From the NCBI GenBank assembly GCA_940337035.1, contig CALNHX010005789.1, forward strand, positions 1-64,000: a stretch of DNA of 64,000 bases, read 5' to 3'. This document shows positions 11,877-27,620 of the stretch, piece after piece. The stretch is from Agriotes lineatus (taxonomy: Eukaryota; Arthropoda; Insecta; Coleoptera; Elateridae). Below the pieces are notes generated by a model. The model was not told where the DNA came from and made no database searches. It saw only the letters and a list, made by a program, of their open reading frames with translations. Position 1 is the stretch's first letter. Each line of letters begins with the position of its first letter. The translations under genes and the position numbers were made by a program.

Positions 11877-14800
11877 TAGCTCCTAAAGAAGTGTTTTTAG
11901 TACATAAAGTTACCCCAGAGTGCAGTAGACGTTATTCTGAGCGTCTTATGCGATGTATTCTCTACACGTAATTACATATCGTTCTGATATAAATACCAGA
12001 TATTTACGAATTGGCACAAATGTTTCCCAGTAGTTGTAAATTGTGCCTATTAACTCTCTTAAGGGCCGCATGCAACATGTAATTATTTCTTAAAATAAAT
12101 ACAAATTTCTGGACGCTAAGATAACTTCTAGATGACATTCTAACATCAAATCTATGGATCTATGCAGCCCAACTAGGTGCTTTGAAAGTGTTTTTAGTAC
12201 ATAAAGATACCATAGAGTGCTGTAGACGTAGCCTGATCATGTAATGCTATGTATTCTCTTCTCGTAATTACATATCGTTCTGATATAAATGCCAGACATC
12301 TACGAATTGGTACAACTGTTTCCCAGTAGTTGTAAATTGTGCCTATTAACACACTTAAAAGCCGCATGCACTATGTAATTATTTCTTAGGAATAAATACA
12401 AATCTCTGGAAGTTAACATAACTTTTAGACGACATTCCTACAACATGTATATGGAACTATGAAGCACAAGTAGCTCCTAAAGAAGTGTTTTTAGTACATA
12501 AAGTTACCACAGAGTGCAGTAGACGTTATTCTGAGCGTCTTATGCGATGTATTCTTTACACGTAATTACATATCGTTCTGATATAAATACCAGATATTTA
12601 CGAATTGGCACAAATGTTTCCCAGTAGTTGTAAATTGTGCCTATTAACTCTCTTAAGGGCCGCATGCAACATGTAATTATTTCTTAAAATAAATACAAAT
12701 TTCTGGACGCTAAGATAACTTCTAGATGACATTCTAACATCAAATGTATGGATCTATGCAGCCCAACTAGGTGCTTTGAAAGTGTTTTTAGTACATAAAG
12801 ATACCATAGAGTGCTGTAGACGTAGCCTGATTATGTAATGCTATGTATTCTCTTCTCGTAATTACATATCGTTCTGATATAAATACCAGACATCTACGAA
12901 TTGGTACAACTGTTTCCCAGTAGTTGTAAATTGTGCCTATTAACACACCTAAAAGCCGCATGCACTATGTAATTATTTCTTAGGAATAAATACAAATCTC
13001 TGGAAGTTAACATAACTTTTAGACGACATTCCTACAACATGTATATGGAACTATGAAGCACAAGTAGCTCCTAAAGAAGTGTTTTTAGTACATAAAGTTA
13101 CCACAGAGTGCAGTAGACGTTATTCTGATCGTCTTATGCGATGTATTCTCTACACGTAATTACATATCGTTCTGATATAAATACCAGATATTTACGAATT
13201 GGCACAAATGTTTCCCAGTAGTTGTAAATTGTGCCTATTAACTCTCTTAAGGGCCGCATGCAACATGTAATTATTTCTTAAAATAAATACAAATTTCTGG
13301 ACGCTAAGATAACTTCTAGATGACATTCTAACATCAAATGTATGGATCTATGCAGCCCAACTAGGTGCTTTGGAAGTGTTTTTAGTACATAAAGATACCA
13401 TAGAGTGCTGTAGACGTAGCCTGATCATGTAATGCTATGTATTCTCTTCTCGTAATTACATATCCTTCTGATATAAATACCAGACATCTACGAATTGGTA
13501 CAACTGTTTCCCAGTAGTTGTAAATTGTGCCTATTAACACACTTAAAAGCCGCATGCACTATGTAATTATTTCTTAGGAATAAATACAAATCTCTGGAAG
13601 TTAACATAACTTTTAGACGACATTCCTACAACATGTATATGGAACTATGAAGCACAAGTAGCTCCTAAAGAAGTGTTTTTAGTACATAAAGTTACCCCAG
13701 AGTGCAGTAGACGTTATTCTGAGCGTCTTATGCGATGTATTCCCTACACGTAATTACATATCGTTCTGATATAAATACCAGATATTTACGAATTGGCACA
13801 AATGTTTCCCAGTAGTTGTAAATTGTGCCTATTAACTTTCTTAAGGGCCGCATGCAACATGTCATTATTTCTTAAAATAAATACAAATTTCTGGACGCTA
13901 AGATAACTTCTAGATGACATTCTAACATCAAATGTATGGATCTATGCAGCCCAACTAGGTGCTTTGGAAGTGTTTTTAGTACATAAAGATACCATAGAGT
14001 GCTGTAGACGTAGCCTGATCATGTAATGCTATGTATTCTCTTCTCGTAATTACATATCGTTCTGATATAAATACCAGACATCTACGAATTGGTACAACTG
14101 TTTCCCAGTAGTTGTAAATTGTGCCTATTAACACACTTAAAAGCCGCATGCACTATGTAATTATTTCTTAGGGATAAATACAAATCTCTGGAAGTTAACA
14201 TAACTTTTAGACGACATTCCTACAACATGTATATGGAACTATGAAGCACAAGTAGCTCCTAAAGAAGTGTTTTTAGTACATAAAGTTACCACAGAGTGCA
14301 GTAGACGTTATTCTGAGCGTCTTATGCGATGTATTCTCTACACGTAATTACATATCGTTCTGATATAAATACCAGATATTTACGAATTGGCACAAATGTT
14401 TCCCAGTAGTTGTAAATTGTGCCTATTAACTCTCTTAAGGGCCGCATGCAACATGTAATTATTTCTTAAAATAAATACAAATTTCTGGACGCTAAGATAA
14501 CTTCTAGATGACATTCTAACATCAAATGTATGGATCTATGCAGCCCAACTAGGTGCTTTGAAAGTGTTTTTAGTACATAAAGATACCATAGAGTGCTGTA
14601 GACGTAGCCTGATCATGTAATGCTATGTATTCTCTTCTCGTAATTACATATCGTTCTGATATAAATACCAGACATCTACGAATTGGTACAACTGTTTCCC
14701 AGTAGTTGTAAATTGTGCCTATTAACACACTTAAAAGCCGCATGCACTATGTAATTATTTCTTAGGAATAAATACAGATCTCTGGAAGTTAACATAACTT

Positions 14801-17800
14801 TTAGACGACATTCCTACAACATGTATATGGAACTATGAAGCACAAGTAGCTCCTAAAGAAGTGTTTTTAGTACATAAAGTTACCACAGAGTGCAGTAGAC
14901 GTTATTCTGAGCGTCTTATGCGATGTATTCTCTACACGTAATTACATATCGTTCTGATATAAATACCAGATATTTACGAATTGGCACAAATGTTTCCCAG
15001 TAGTTGTAAATTGTGCCTATTAACTTTCTTAAGGGCCGCATGCAACATGTGATTATTTCTTAAAATAAATACAAATTTCTGGACGCTAAGATAACTTCTA
15101 GATGACATTCTAACATCAAATGTATGGATCTATGCAGCCCAACTAGGTGCTTTGGAAGTGTTTTTAGTACATAAATATACCATAGAGTGCTGTAGACGTA
15201 GCCTGATCATGTAATGCTATGTATTCTCTTCTCGTAATTACATATCGTTCTGATATAAATACCAGACATCTACGAATTGGTACAACTGTTTTCCAGTAGT
15301 TGTAAATTGTGCCTATTAACACACTTAAAAGCCGCATGCACTATGTAATTATTTCTTAGGAATAAATACAAATCTCTGGAAGTTAACATAACTTTTAGAC
15401 GACATTCCTACAACATGTATATGGAACTATGAAGCACAAGTAGCTCCTAAAGAAGTGTTTTTAGTACATAAAGTTACCACAGAGTGCAGTAGACGTTATT
15501 CTGAGCGTCTTATGCGATGTATTCTCTACACGTAATTACATATCGTTCTGATATAAATACCAGATAATTACGAATTGGCACAAATGTTTCCCAGTAGTTG
15601 TAAATTGTGCCTATTAACTTTCTTAAGGGCCGCATGCAACATGTCATTATTTCTTAAAATAAATACAAATTTCTGGACGCTAAGATAACTTCTAGATGAC
15701 ATTCTAACATCAAATGTATGGATCTATGCAGCCCAACTAGGTGCTTTGGAAGTGTTTTTAGTACATAAAGATACCATAGAGTGCTGTAGACGTAGCCTGA
15801 TCATGTAATGCTATGTATTCTCTTCTCGTAATTACATATCGTTCTGATATAAATACCAGACATCTACGAATTGGTACAACTGTTTCCCAGTAGTTGTAAA
15901 TTGTGCCTATTAACACACTTAAAAGCCGCATGCACTATGTAATTATTTCTTAGGAATAAATACAAATCTCTGGAAGTTAACATAACTTTTATACGACATT
16001 CCTACAACATGTATATGGAACTATGAAGCACAAGTAGCTCCTAAAGAAGTGTTTTTAGTACATAAAGTTACCACAGAGTGCAGTAGACGTTATTCTGAGC
16101 GTCTTATGCGATGTATTCTCTACACGTAATTACATATCGTTCTGATATAAATACCAGATATTTACGAATTGGCACAAATGTTTCCCAGTAGTTGTAAATT
16201 GTGCCTATTAACTCCCTTAAGGGCCGCATGCAACATGTAATTATTTCTTAAAATAAATACAAATTTCTGGACGCTAAGATAACTTCTTGATGACATTCTA
16301 ACATCAAATGTATGGATCTATGCAGCCCAACTAGGTGCTTTGAAAGTGTTTTTAGTACATAAAGATACCATAGAGTGCTGTAGACGTAGCCTGATCATGT
16401 AATGCTATGTATTCTCTTCTCGTAATTACATATCCTTCTGATATAAATACCAGACATCTACGAATTGGTACAACTGTTTCCCAGTAGTTGTAAATTGTGC
16501 CTATTAACACACTTTAATGCCGCATGCACTATGTAATTATTTCTTAGGAATAAATAAAAATCTCTGGAAGTTAACATAACTTTTAGACGACATTCCTACA
16601 ACATGTATATGGAACTATGAAGCACAAGTAGCTCCTAAAGAAGTGTTTTTAGTACATAAAGTTACCCCAGAGTGCAGTAGACGTTATTCTGAGCGTCTTA
16701 TGCGATGTATTCTCTACACGTAATTACATATCGTTCTGATATAAATACCAGATATTTACGAATTGGCACAAATGTTTCCCAGTAGTTGTAAATTGTGCCT
16801 ATTAACTCTCTTAAGGGCCGCATGCAACATGTCATTATTTCTTAAAATAAATACAAATTTCTGGACGCTAAGATAACTTCTAGATGACATTCTAACATCA
16901 AATGTATGGATCTATGCAGCCCAACTAGGTGCTTTGGAAGTGTTTTTAGTACATAAAGATACCATAGAGTGCTGTAGACGTAGCCTGATCATGTAATGCT
17001 ATGTATTCTCTTCTCGTAATTACATATCCTTCTGATATAAATACCAGACATCTACGAATTGGTACAACTGTTTCCCAGTAGTTGTAAATTGTGCCTATTA
17101 ACACACTTAAAAGCCGCATGCACTATGTAATTATTTCTTAGGAATAAATAAAAATCTCTGGAAGTTAACATAACTTTTAGATGACATTCCTACAACATGT
17201 ATATGGAACTATGAAGCACAAGTAGCTCCTAAAGAAGTGTTTTTAGTACATAAAGTTACCCCAGAGTGCAGTAGACGTTATTCTGAGCGTCTTATGCGAT
17301 GTATTCTCTACACGTAATTACATATCGTTCTGATATAAATACCAGATATTTACGAATTGGCACAAATGTTTCCCTGTAGTTGTAAATTGTGCCTATTAAC
17401 TCTCTTAAGGGCCGCATGCAACATGTAATTATTTCTTAAAATAAATACAAATTTCTGGACGCTAAGATAGCTTCTAGATGACATTCTAACATCAAATGTA
17501 TGGATCTATGCAGCCCAACTAGGTGCTTTGAAAGTGTTTTTAGTACATAAAGATACCATAGAGTGCTGTAGACGTAGCCTGATCATGTAATGCTATGTAT
17601 TCTCTTCTCGTAATTACATATCGTTCTGATATAAATACCAGACATCTACGAATTGGTACAACTGTTTCCCAGTAGTTGTAAATTGTGCCTATTAACACAC
17701 TTAAAAGCCGCATGCACTATGTAATTATTTCTTAGGAATAAATACAAATCTCTGGAAGTTAACATAACCTTTAGACGACATTCCTACAACATGTATATGG

Positions 17801-19598
17801 AACTATGAAGCACAAGTAGCTCCTAAAGAAGTGTTTTTAGTACATAAAGTTACCACAGAGTGCAGTAGACGTTATTCTGAGCGTCTTATGCGATGTATTC
17901 TCTACACGTAATTACATATCGTTCTGATATAAATACCAGATATTTACGAATTGGCACAAATGTTTCCCAGTAGTTGTAAATTGTGCCTATTAACTTTCTT
18001 AAGGGCCGCATGCAACATGTCATTATTTCTTAAAATAAATACAAATTTCTGGACGCTAAGATAACTTCTAGATGACATTCTAACATCAAATGTATGGATC
18101 TATGCAGCCCAACTAGGTGCTTTGGAAGTGTTTTTAGTACATAAAGATACCATAGAGTGCTGTAGACGTAGCCTGATCATGTAATGCTATGTATTCTCTT
18201 CTCGTAATTACATATCGTTCTGATATAAATACCAGACATCTACTAATTGGTACAACTGTTTCCCAGTAGTTGTAAATTGTGCCTATTAACACACTTAAAA
18301 GCCGCATGCACTATGTAATTATTTCTTAGGAATAAATACAAATCTCTGGAAGTTAACATAACTTTTAGACGACATTCCTACAACATGTATATGGAACTAT
18401 GAAGCACAAGTAGCTCCTAAAGAAGTGTTTTTAGTACATAAAGTTACCACAGAGTGCAGTAGACGTTATTCTGAGCGTCTTATGCGATGTATTCTCTACA
18501 CGTAATTACATATCGTTCTGATATAAATACCAGATATTTACGAATTGGCACAAATGTTTCCCAGTAGTTGTAAATTGTGCCTATTAACTCTCTTAAGGGC
18601 CGCATGCAACATGTAATTATTTCTTAAAATAAATACAAATTTCTGGACGCTAAGATAACTTCTAGATGACATTCTAACATCAAATGTATGGATCTATGCA
18701 GCCCAACTAGGTGCTTTGAAAGTGTTTTTAGTACATAAAGATACCATAAAGTGCTGTAGACGCAGCCTGATCATGTAATGCTATGTATTCTCTTCTCGTA
18801 ATTACATATCCTTCTGATATAAATACCAGACATCTACGAATTGGTACAACTGTTTCCCAGTAGTTGTAAATTGTGCCTATTAACACACTTAAAAGCCGCA
18901 TGCACTATGTAATTATTTCTTAGGAATAAATAAAAATCTCTGGAAGTTAACATAACTTTTAGATGACATTCCTACAACATGTATATGGAACTATGAAGCA
19001 CAAGTAGCTCCTAAAGAAGTATTTTTAGTACATAAAGTTACCCCAGAGTGCAGTAGACGTTATTCTGAGCGTCTTATGCGATGTATTCTCTACACGTAAT
19101 TACATATCGTTCTGATATAAATACCAGATATTTACGAATTGGCACAAATGTTTCCCTGTAGTTGTAAATTGTGCCTATTAACTCTCTTAAGGGCCGCATG
19201 CAACATGTAATTATTTCTTAAAATAAATACAAATTTCTGGACGCTAAGATAGCTTCTAGATGACATTCTAACATCAAATGTATGGATCTATGCAGCCCAA
19301 CTAGGTGCTTTGAAAGTGTTTTTAGTACATAAAGATACCATAGAGTGCTGTAGACGTAGCCTGATCATGTAATGCTATGTATTCTCTTCTCGTAATTACA
19401 TATCGTTCTGATATAAATACCAGACATCTACGAATTGGTACAACTGTTTCCCAGTAGTTGTAAATTGTGCCTATTAACACACTTAAAAGCCGCATGCACT
19501 ATGTAATTATTTCTTAGGAATAAATACAAATCTCTGGAAGTTAACATAACTTTTAGACGACATTCCTACAACATGTATATGGAACTATGAAGCACAAG

Positions 19599-19895
19599 TA
19601 GCTCCTAAAGAAGTGTTTTTAGTACATAAAGATACCATAGAGTGCTGTAGACGTAGCCTGATCATGTAATGCTATGTATTCTCTTCTCGTAATTACATAT
19701 CGTTCTGATATAAATACCAGACATCTACGAATTGGTACAACTGTTTCCCAGTAGTTGTAAATTGTGCCTATTAACACACTTAAAAGCCGCATGCACTATG
19801 TAATTATTTCTTAGGAATAAATACAAATCTCTGGAAGTTAACATAACCTTTAGACGACATTCCTACAACATGTATATGGAACTATGAAGCACAAG
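19599..19895. repeat. Hybrid B/A monomer with an early switch point
   Basis: Only the first 35 or so bases are B type (TAGCTCCTAAAGAAG). From GATACCATAGAGTGCTG onward the monomer is A, and it carries the ATAACCTTTAGACG variant. It lies in the trimer 19302-20192. The switch is in a different place from the hybrid at 11579, so this is a separate event. Confidence 0.85.
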
Positions 19896-20489
19896 TAGCT
19901 CCTAAAGAAGTGTTTTTAGTACATAAAGTTACCACAGAGTGCAGTAGACGTTATTCTGAGCGTCTTATGCGATGTATTCTCTACACGTAATTACATATCG
20001 TTCTGATATAAATACCAGATATTTACGAATTGGCACAAATGTTTCCCAGTAGTTGTAAATTGTGCCTATTAACTTTCTTAAGGGCCGCATGCAACATGTC
20101 ATTATTTCTTAAAATAAATACAAATTTCTGGACGCTAAGATAACTTCTAGATGACATTCTAACATCAAATGTATGGATCTATGCAGCCCAACTAGGTGCT
20201 TTGGAAGTGTTTTTAGTACATAAAGATACCATAGAGTGCTGTAGACGTAGCCTGATCATGTAATGCTATGTATTCTCTTCTCGTAATTACATATCCTTCT
20301 GATATAAATACCAGACATCTACGAATTGGTACAACTGTTTCCCAGTAGTTGTAAATTGTTCCTATTAACACACTTAAAAGCCGCATGCACTATGTAATTA
20401 TTTCTTAGGAATAAATACAAATCTCTGGAAGTTAACATAACTTTTAGACGACATTCCTACAACATGTATATGGAACTATGAAGCACAAG

Positions 20490-20787
20490 TAGCTCCTAAA
20501 GAAGTGTTTTTAGTACATAAAGTTACCACAGAGTGCAGTAGACGTTATTCTGAGCGTCTTATGCGATGTATTCTTTACACGTAATTACATATCGTTCTGA
20601 TATAAATACCAGATATTTACGAATTGGCACAAATGTTTCCCAGTAGTTGTAAATTGTGCCTATTAACTCTCTTAAGGGCCGCATGCAACATGTAATTATT
20701 TCTTAGGAATAAATACAAATCTCTGGAAGTTAACATAACTTTTAGACGACATTCCTACAACATGTATATGGAACTATGAAGCACAAG
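20490..20787. repeat. Hybrid B/A monomer with a late switch point
   Basis: The first two thirds are B type, up to GCATGCAACATGTAATTATTTCTTA. The tail is A type (GGAATAAATACAAATCTCTGG, GACGACATTCC, GAAGCACAAG). It lies in the trimer 20193-21084, directly after the trimer that holds the 19599 hybrid. This is a third distinct A/B breakpoint. Confidence 0.85.
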
Positions 20788-23758
20788 TAGCTCCTAAAGA
20801 AGTGTTTTTAGTACATAAAGTTACCACAGAGTGCAGTAGACGTTATTCTGAGCGTCTTATGCGATGTATTCTCTACACGTAATTACATATCGTTCTGATA
20901 TAAATACCAGATAATTACGAATTGGCACAAATGTTTCCCAGTAGTTGTATATTGTGCCTATTAACTTTCTTAGGGGCCGCATGCAACATGTCATTATTTC
21001 TTAAAATAAATACAAATTTCTGGACGCTAAGATAACTTCTAGATGACATTCTAACATCAAATGTATGGATCTATGCAGCCCAACTAGGTGCTTTGGAAGT
21101 GTTTTTAGTACATAAAGATACCATAGAGTGCTGTAGACGTAGCCTGATCATGTAATGCTATGTATTCTCTTCTCGTAATTACATATCGTTCTGATATAAA
21201 TACCAGACATCTACGAATTGGTACAACTGTTTCCCAGTAGTTGTAAATTGTGCCTATTAACACACTTAAAAGCCGCATGCACTATGTAATTATTTCTTAG
21301 GAATAAATACAAATCTCTGGAAGTTAACATAACTTTTAGACGACATTCCTACAACATGTATATGGAACTATGAAGCACAAGTAGCTCCTAAAGAAGTGTT
21401 TTTAGTACATAAAGTTACCACAGAGTGCAGTAGACGTTATTCTGAGCGTCTTATGCGATGTATTCTCTACACGTAATTACATATCGTTCTGATATAAATA
21501 CCAGATATTTACGAATTGGCACAAATGTTTCCCAGTAGTTGTAAATTGTGCCTATTAACTCCCTTAAGGGCCGCATGCAACATGTAATTATTTCCTAAAA
21601 TAAATACAAATTTCTGGACGCTAAGATAACTTCTAGATGACATTCTAACATCAAATGTATGGATCTATGCAGCCCAACTAGGTGCTTTGAAAGTGTTTTT
21701 AGTACATAAAGATACCATAGAGTGCTGTAGACGTAGCCTGATCATGTAATGCTATGTATTCTCTTCTCGTAATTACATATCGTTCTGATATAAATACCAG
21801 ACATCTACGAATTGGTACAACTGTTTACCAGTAGTTGTAAATTGTGCCTATTAACACACTTAAAAGCCGCATGCACTATGTAATTATTTCTTAGGAATAA
21901 ATAAAAATCTCTGGAAGTTAACATAACTTTTAGACGACATTCCTACAACATGTATATGGAACTATGAAGCACAAGTAGCTCCTAAAGAAGTGTTTTTAGT
22001 ACATAAAGTTACCACAGAGTGCAGTAGACGTTATTCTGAGCGTCTTATGCGATGTATTCTCTACACGTAATTACATATCGTTCTGATATAAATACCAGAT
22101 ATTTACGAATTGGCACAAATGTTTCCCAGTAGTTGTAAATTGTGCCTATTAACTCCCTTAAGGGCCGCATGCAACATGTAATTATTTCTTAAAATAAATA
22201 CAAATTTCTGGACGCTAAGATAACTTCTAGATGACATTCTAACATCAAATGTATGGATCTATGCAGCCCAACTAGGTGCTTTGAAAGTGTTTTTAGTACA
22301 TAAAGATACCATAGAGTGCTGTAGACGTAGCCTGATCATGTAATGCTATGTATTCTCTTCTCGTAATTACATATCCTTCTGATATAAATACCAGACATCT
22401 ACGAATTGGTACAACTGTTTACCAGTAGTTGTAAATTGTGCCTATTAACACACTTAAAAGCCGCATGCACTATGTAATTATTTCTTAGGAATAAATAAAA
22501 ATCTCTGGAAGTTAACATAACTTTTAGACGACATTCCTACAACATGTATATGGAACTATGAAGCCCAAGTAGCTCCCAAAGAAGTGTTTTTAGTACATAA
22601 AGTTACCCCAGAGTGCAGTAGACGTTATTCTGAGCGTCTTATGCGATGTATTCTCTACACGTAATTACATATCGTTCTGATATAAATACCAGATATTTAC
22701 GAATTGGCACAAATGTTTCCCAGTAGTTGTAAATTGTGCCTATTAACTTTCTTAAGGGCCGCATGCAACATGTCATTATTTCTTAAAATAAATACAAATT
22801 TCTGGACGCTAAGATAACTTCTAGATGACATTCTAACATCAAATGTATGGATCTATGCAGCCCAACTAGGTGCTTTGGAAGTGTTTTTAGTACATAAAGA
22901 TACCATAGAGTGCTGTAGACGTAGCCTGATCATGTAATGCTATGTATTCTCTTCTCGTAATTACATATCGTTCTGATATAAATACCAGACATCTACGAAT
23001 TGGTACAACTGTTTCCCAGTAGTTGTAAATTGTGCCTATTAACACACTTAAAAGCCGCATGCACTATGTAATTATTTCTTAGGAATAAATACAAATCTCT
23101 GGAAGTTAACATAACTTTTAGACGACATTCCTACAACATGTATATGGAACTATGAAGCACAAGTAGCTCCTAAAGAAGTGTTTTTAGTACATAAAGTTAC
23201 CACAGAGTGCAGTAGACGTTATTCTGAGCGTCTTATGCGATGTATTCTCTACACGTAATTACATATCGTTCTGATATAAATACCAGATATTTACGAATTG
23301 GCACAAATGTTTCCCAGTAGTTGTAAATTGTGCCTATTAACTCTCTTAAGGGCCGCATGCAACATGTAATTATTTCTTAAAATAAATACAAATTTCTGGA
23401 CGCTAAGATAACTTCTAGATGACATTCTAACATCAAATGTATGGATCTATGCAGCCCAACTAGGTGCTTTGAAAGTGTTTTTTAGTACATAAAGATACCA
23501 TAGAGTGCTGTAGACGTAGCCTGATCATGTAATGCTATGTATTCTCTTCTCGTAATTACATATCGTTCTGATATAAATACCAGACATCTACGAATTGGTA
23601 CAACTGTTTCCCAGTAGTTGTAAATTGTGCCTATTAACACACTTAAAAGCCGCATGCACTATGTAATTATTTCTTAGGAATAAATACAAATCTCTGGAAG
23701 TTAACATAACTTTTAGACGACATTCCTACAACATGTATATGGAACTATGAAGCACAAG

Positions 23759-24054
23759 TAGCTCCTAAAGAAGTGTTTTTAGTACATAAAGATACCATAG
23801 AGTGCTGTAGACGTAGTCTGATCATGTAATGCTATGTATTCTCTTCTCGTAATTACATATCGTTCTGATATAAATACCAGACATCTACGAATTGGTACAA
23901 CTGTTTCCCAGTAGTTGTAAATTGTGCCTATTAACACACTTAAAAGCCGCATGCACTATGTAATTATTTCTTAGGAATAATACAAATCTCTGGAAGTTAA
24001 CATAACCTTTAGACGACATTCCTACAACATGTATATGGAACTATGAAGCACAAG
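23759..24054. repeat. Hybrid B/A monomer, early-switch type, second copy
   Basis: It has the same early switch (TAGCTCCTAAAG followed by GATACCATAGAG) and the same ATAACCTTTAGACG variant as the hybrid at 19599, with one extra change (GTAGTCTGATC). It lies in the trimer 23461-24352. It is probably a copy of the same original exchange, spread by amplification. Confidence 0.83.
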
Positions 24055-25244
24055 TAGCTCCTAAAGAAGTGTTTTTTAGTACATAAAGTTACCACAGAGT
24101 GCAGTAGACGTTATTCTGAGCGTCTTATGCGATGTATTCTCTACACGTAATTACATATCGTTCTGATATAAATACCAGATATTTACGAATTGGCACAAAT
24201 GTTTCCCAGTAGTTGTAAATTGTGCCTATTAACTTTCTTAAGGGCCGCATGCAACATGTCATTATTTCTTAAAATAAATACAAATTTCTGGACGCTAAGA
24301 TAACTTCTAGATGACATTCTAACATCAAATGTATGGATCTATGCAGCCCAACTAGGTGCTTTGGAAGTGTTTTTAGTACATAAAGATTACCATAGAGTGC
24401 TGTAGACGTAGCCTGATCATGTAATGCTATGTATTCTCTTCTCGTAATTACATATCGTTCTGATATAAATACCAGACATCTACGAATTGGTACAACTGTT
24501 TCCCAGTAGTTGTAAATTGTGCCTATTAACACACTTAAAAGCCGCATGCACTATGTAATTATTTCTTAGGAATAAATACAAATCTCTGGAAGTTAACATA
24601 ACTTTTAGACGACATTCCTACAACATGTATATGGAACTATGAAGCACAAGTAACTCCTAAAGAAGTGTTTTTAGTACATAAAGTTACCACAGAGTGCAGT
24701 AGACGTTATTCTGAGCGTCTTATGCGATGTATTCTCTACACGTAATTACATATCGTTCTGATATAAATACCAGATATTTACGAATTGGCACAAATGTTTC
24801 CCAGTAGTTGTAAATTGTGCCTATTAACTCTCTTAAGGGCCGCATGCAACATGTAATTATTTCTTAAAATAAATACAAATTTCTGGACACTAAGATAACT
24901 TCTATATGACATTCTAACATCAAATGTATGGATCTATGCAGCCCAACTAGGTGCTTTGAAAGTGTTTTTAGTACATAAAGATACCATAGAGTGCTGTAGA
25001 CGTAGCCTGATCATGTAATGCTAAGTATTCTCTTCTCGTAATTACATATCGTTCTGATATAAATACCAGACATCTACGAATTGGTACAACTGTTTCCCAG
25101 TAGTTGTAAATTGTGCCTATTAACACACTTAAAAGCCGCATGCACTATGTAATTATTTCTTAGGAATAAATACAAATCTCTGGAAGTTAACATAACTTTT
25201 AGACGACATTCCTACAACATGTATATGGAACTATGAAGCACAAG

Positions 25245-25541
25245 TAGCTCCTAAAGAAGTGTTTTTAGTACATAAAGATACCATAGAGTGCTGTAGACGT
25301 AGCCTGATCATGTAATGCTATGTATTCTCTTCTCGTAATTACATATCGTTCTGATATAAATACCAGACATCTACGAATTGGTACAACTGTTTCCCAGTAG
25401 TTGTAAATTGTGCCTATTAACACACTTAAAAGCCGCATGCACTATGTAATTATTTCTTAGGAATAAATACAAATCTCTGGAAGTTAACATAACCTTTAGA
25501 CGACATTCCTACAACATGTATATGGAACTATGAAGCACAAG
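25245..25541. repeat. Hybrid B/A monomer, early-switch type, third copy
   Basis: The junction and the ACCTTT variant match those at 19599 and 23759. It lies in the trimer 24948-25838. The two trimer starts 23461 and 24948 are 1487 bp apart, a trimer plus a dimer, so a five-monomer unit has been duplicated here. Confidence 0.83.
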
Positions 25542-27620
25542 TAGCTCCTAAAGAAGTGTTTTTAGTACATAAAGTTACCACAGAGTGCAGTAGACGTTAT
25601 TCTGAGCGTCTTATGCGATGTATTCTCTACACGTAATTACATATCGTTCTGATATAAATACCAGATATTTACGAATTGGCACAAATGTTTCCCAGTAGTT
25701 GTAAATTGTGCCTATTAACTTTCTTAAGGGCCGCATGCAACATGTCATTATTTCTTAAAATAAATACAAATTTCTGGACGCTAAGATAACTTCTAGATGA
25801 CATTCTAACATCAAATGTATGGATCTATGCAGCCCAACTAGGTGCTTTGGAAGTGTTTTTAGTACATAAAGATACCATAGAGTGCTGTAGACGTAGCCTG
25901 ATCATGTAATGCTATGTATTCTCTTCTCGTAATTACATATCGTTCTGATATAAATACCAGACATCTACGAATTGATACAACTGTTTCCCAGTAGTTGTAA
26001 ATTGTGCCTATTAACACACTTAAAAGCCGCATGCACTATGTAATTATTTCTTAGGAATAAATACAAATCTCTGGAAGTTAACATAACTTTTAGACGACAT
26101 TCCTACAACATGTATATGGAACTATGAAGCACAAGTAGCTCCTAAAGAAGTGTTTTTAGTACATAAAGTTACCACAGAGTGCAGTAGACGTTATTCTGAG
26201 CGTCTTATGCGATGTATTCTCTACACGTAATTACATATCGTTCTGATATAAATACCAGATATTTACGAATTGGCACAAATGTTTCCCAGTAGTTGTAAAT
26301 TGTGCCTATTAACTTTCTTAAGGGCCGCATGCAACATGTCATTATTTCTTAAAATAAATACAAATTTCTGGACGCTAAGATAACTTCTAGATGACATTCT
26401 AACATCAAATGTATGGATCTATGCAGCCCAACTAGGTGCTTTGGAAGTGTTTTTAGTACATAAAGATACCATAGAGTGCTGTAGACGTAGCCTGATCATG
26501 TAATGCTATGTATTCTCTTCTCGTAATTACATATCGTTCTGATATAAATACCAGACATCTACGAATTGGTACAACTGTTTCCCAGTAGTTGTAAATTGTG
26601 ACTATTAACACACTTAAAAGCCGCATGCACTATGTAATTATTTCTTAGGAATAAATACAAATCTCTGGAAGTTAACATAACTTTTAGACGACATTCCTAC
26701 AACATGTATATGGAACTATGAAGCACAAGTAGCTCCTAAAGAAGTGTTTTTAGTACATAAAGTTACCACAGAGTGCAGTAGACGTTATTCTGAGCGTCTT
26801 ATGCGATGTATTCTTTACACGTAATTACATATCGTTCTGATATAAATACCAGATATTTACGAATTGGCACAAATGTTTCCCAGTAGTTGTAAATTGTGCC
26901 TATTAACTCTCTTAAGGGCCGCATGCAACATGTAATTATTTCTTAAAATAAATACAAATTTCTGGACGCTAAGATAACTTCTAGATGACATTCTAACATC
27001 AAATGTATGGATCTATGCAGCCCAACTAGGTGCTTTGAAAGTGTTTTTAGTACATAAAGATACCATAGAGTGCTGTAGACGTAGCCTGATCATGTAATGC
27101 TATGTATTCTCTTCTCGTAATTACATATCGTTCTGATATAAATACCAGACATCTACGAATTGGTACAACTGTTTCCCAGTAGTTGTAAATTGTGCCTATT
27201 AACACACTTAAAAGCCGCATGCACTATGTAATTATTTCTTAGGAATAAATACAAATCTCTGGAAGTTAACATAACTTTTAGACGACATTCCTACAACATG
27301 TATATGGAACTATGAAGCACAAGTAGCTCCTAAAGAAGTGTTTTTAGTACATAAAGTTACCACAGAGTGCAGTAGACGTTATTCTGAGCGTCTTATGCGA
27401 TGTATTCTCTACACGTAATTACATATCGTTCTGATATAAATACCAGATATTTACGAATTGGCACAAATGTTTCCCAGTAGTTGTAAATTGTGCCTATTAA
27501 CTCTCTTAAGGGCCGCATGCAACATGTAATTATTTCTTAAAATAAATACAAATTTCTGGACGCTAAGATAACTTCTAGATGACATTCTAACATCAAATGT
27601 ATGGATCTATGCAGCCCAAC

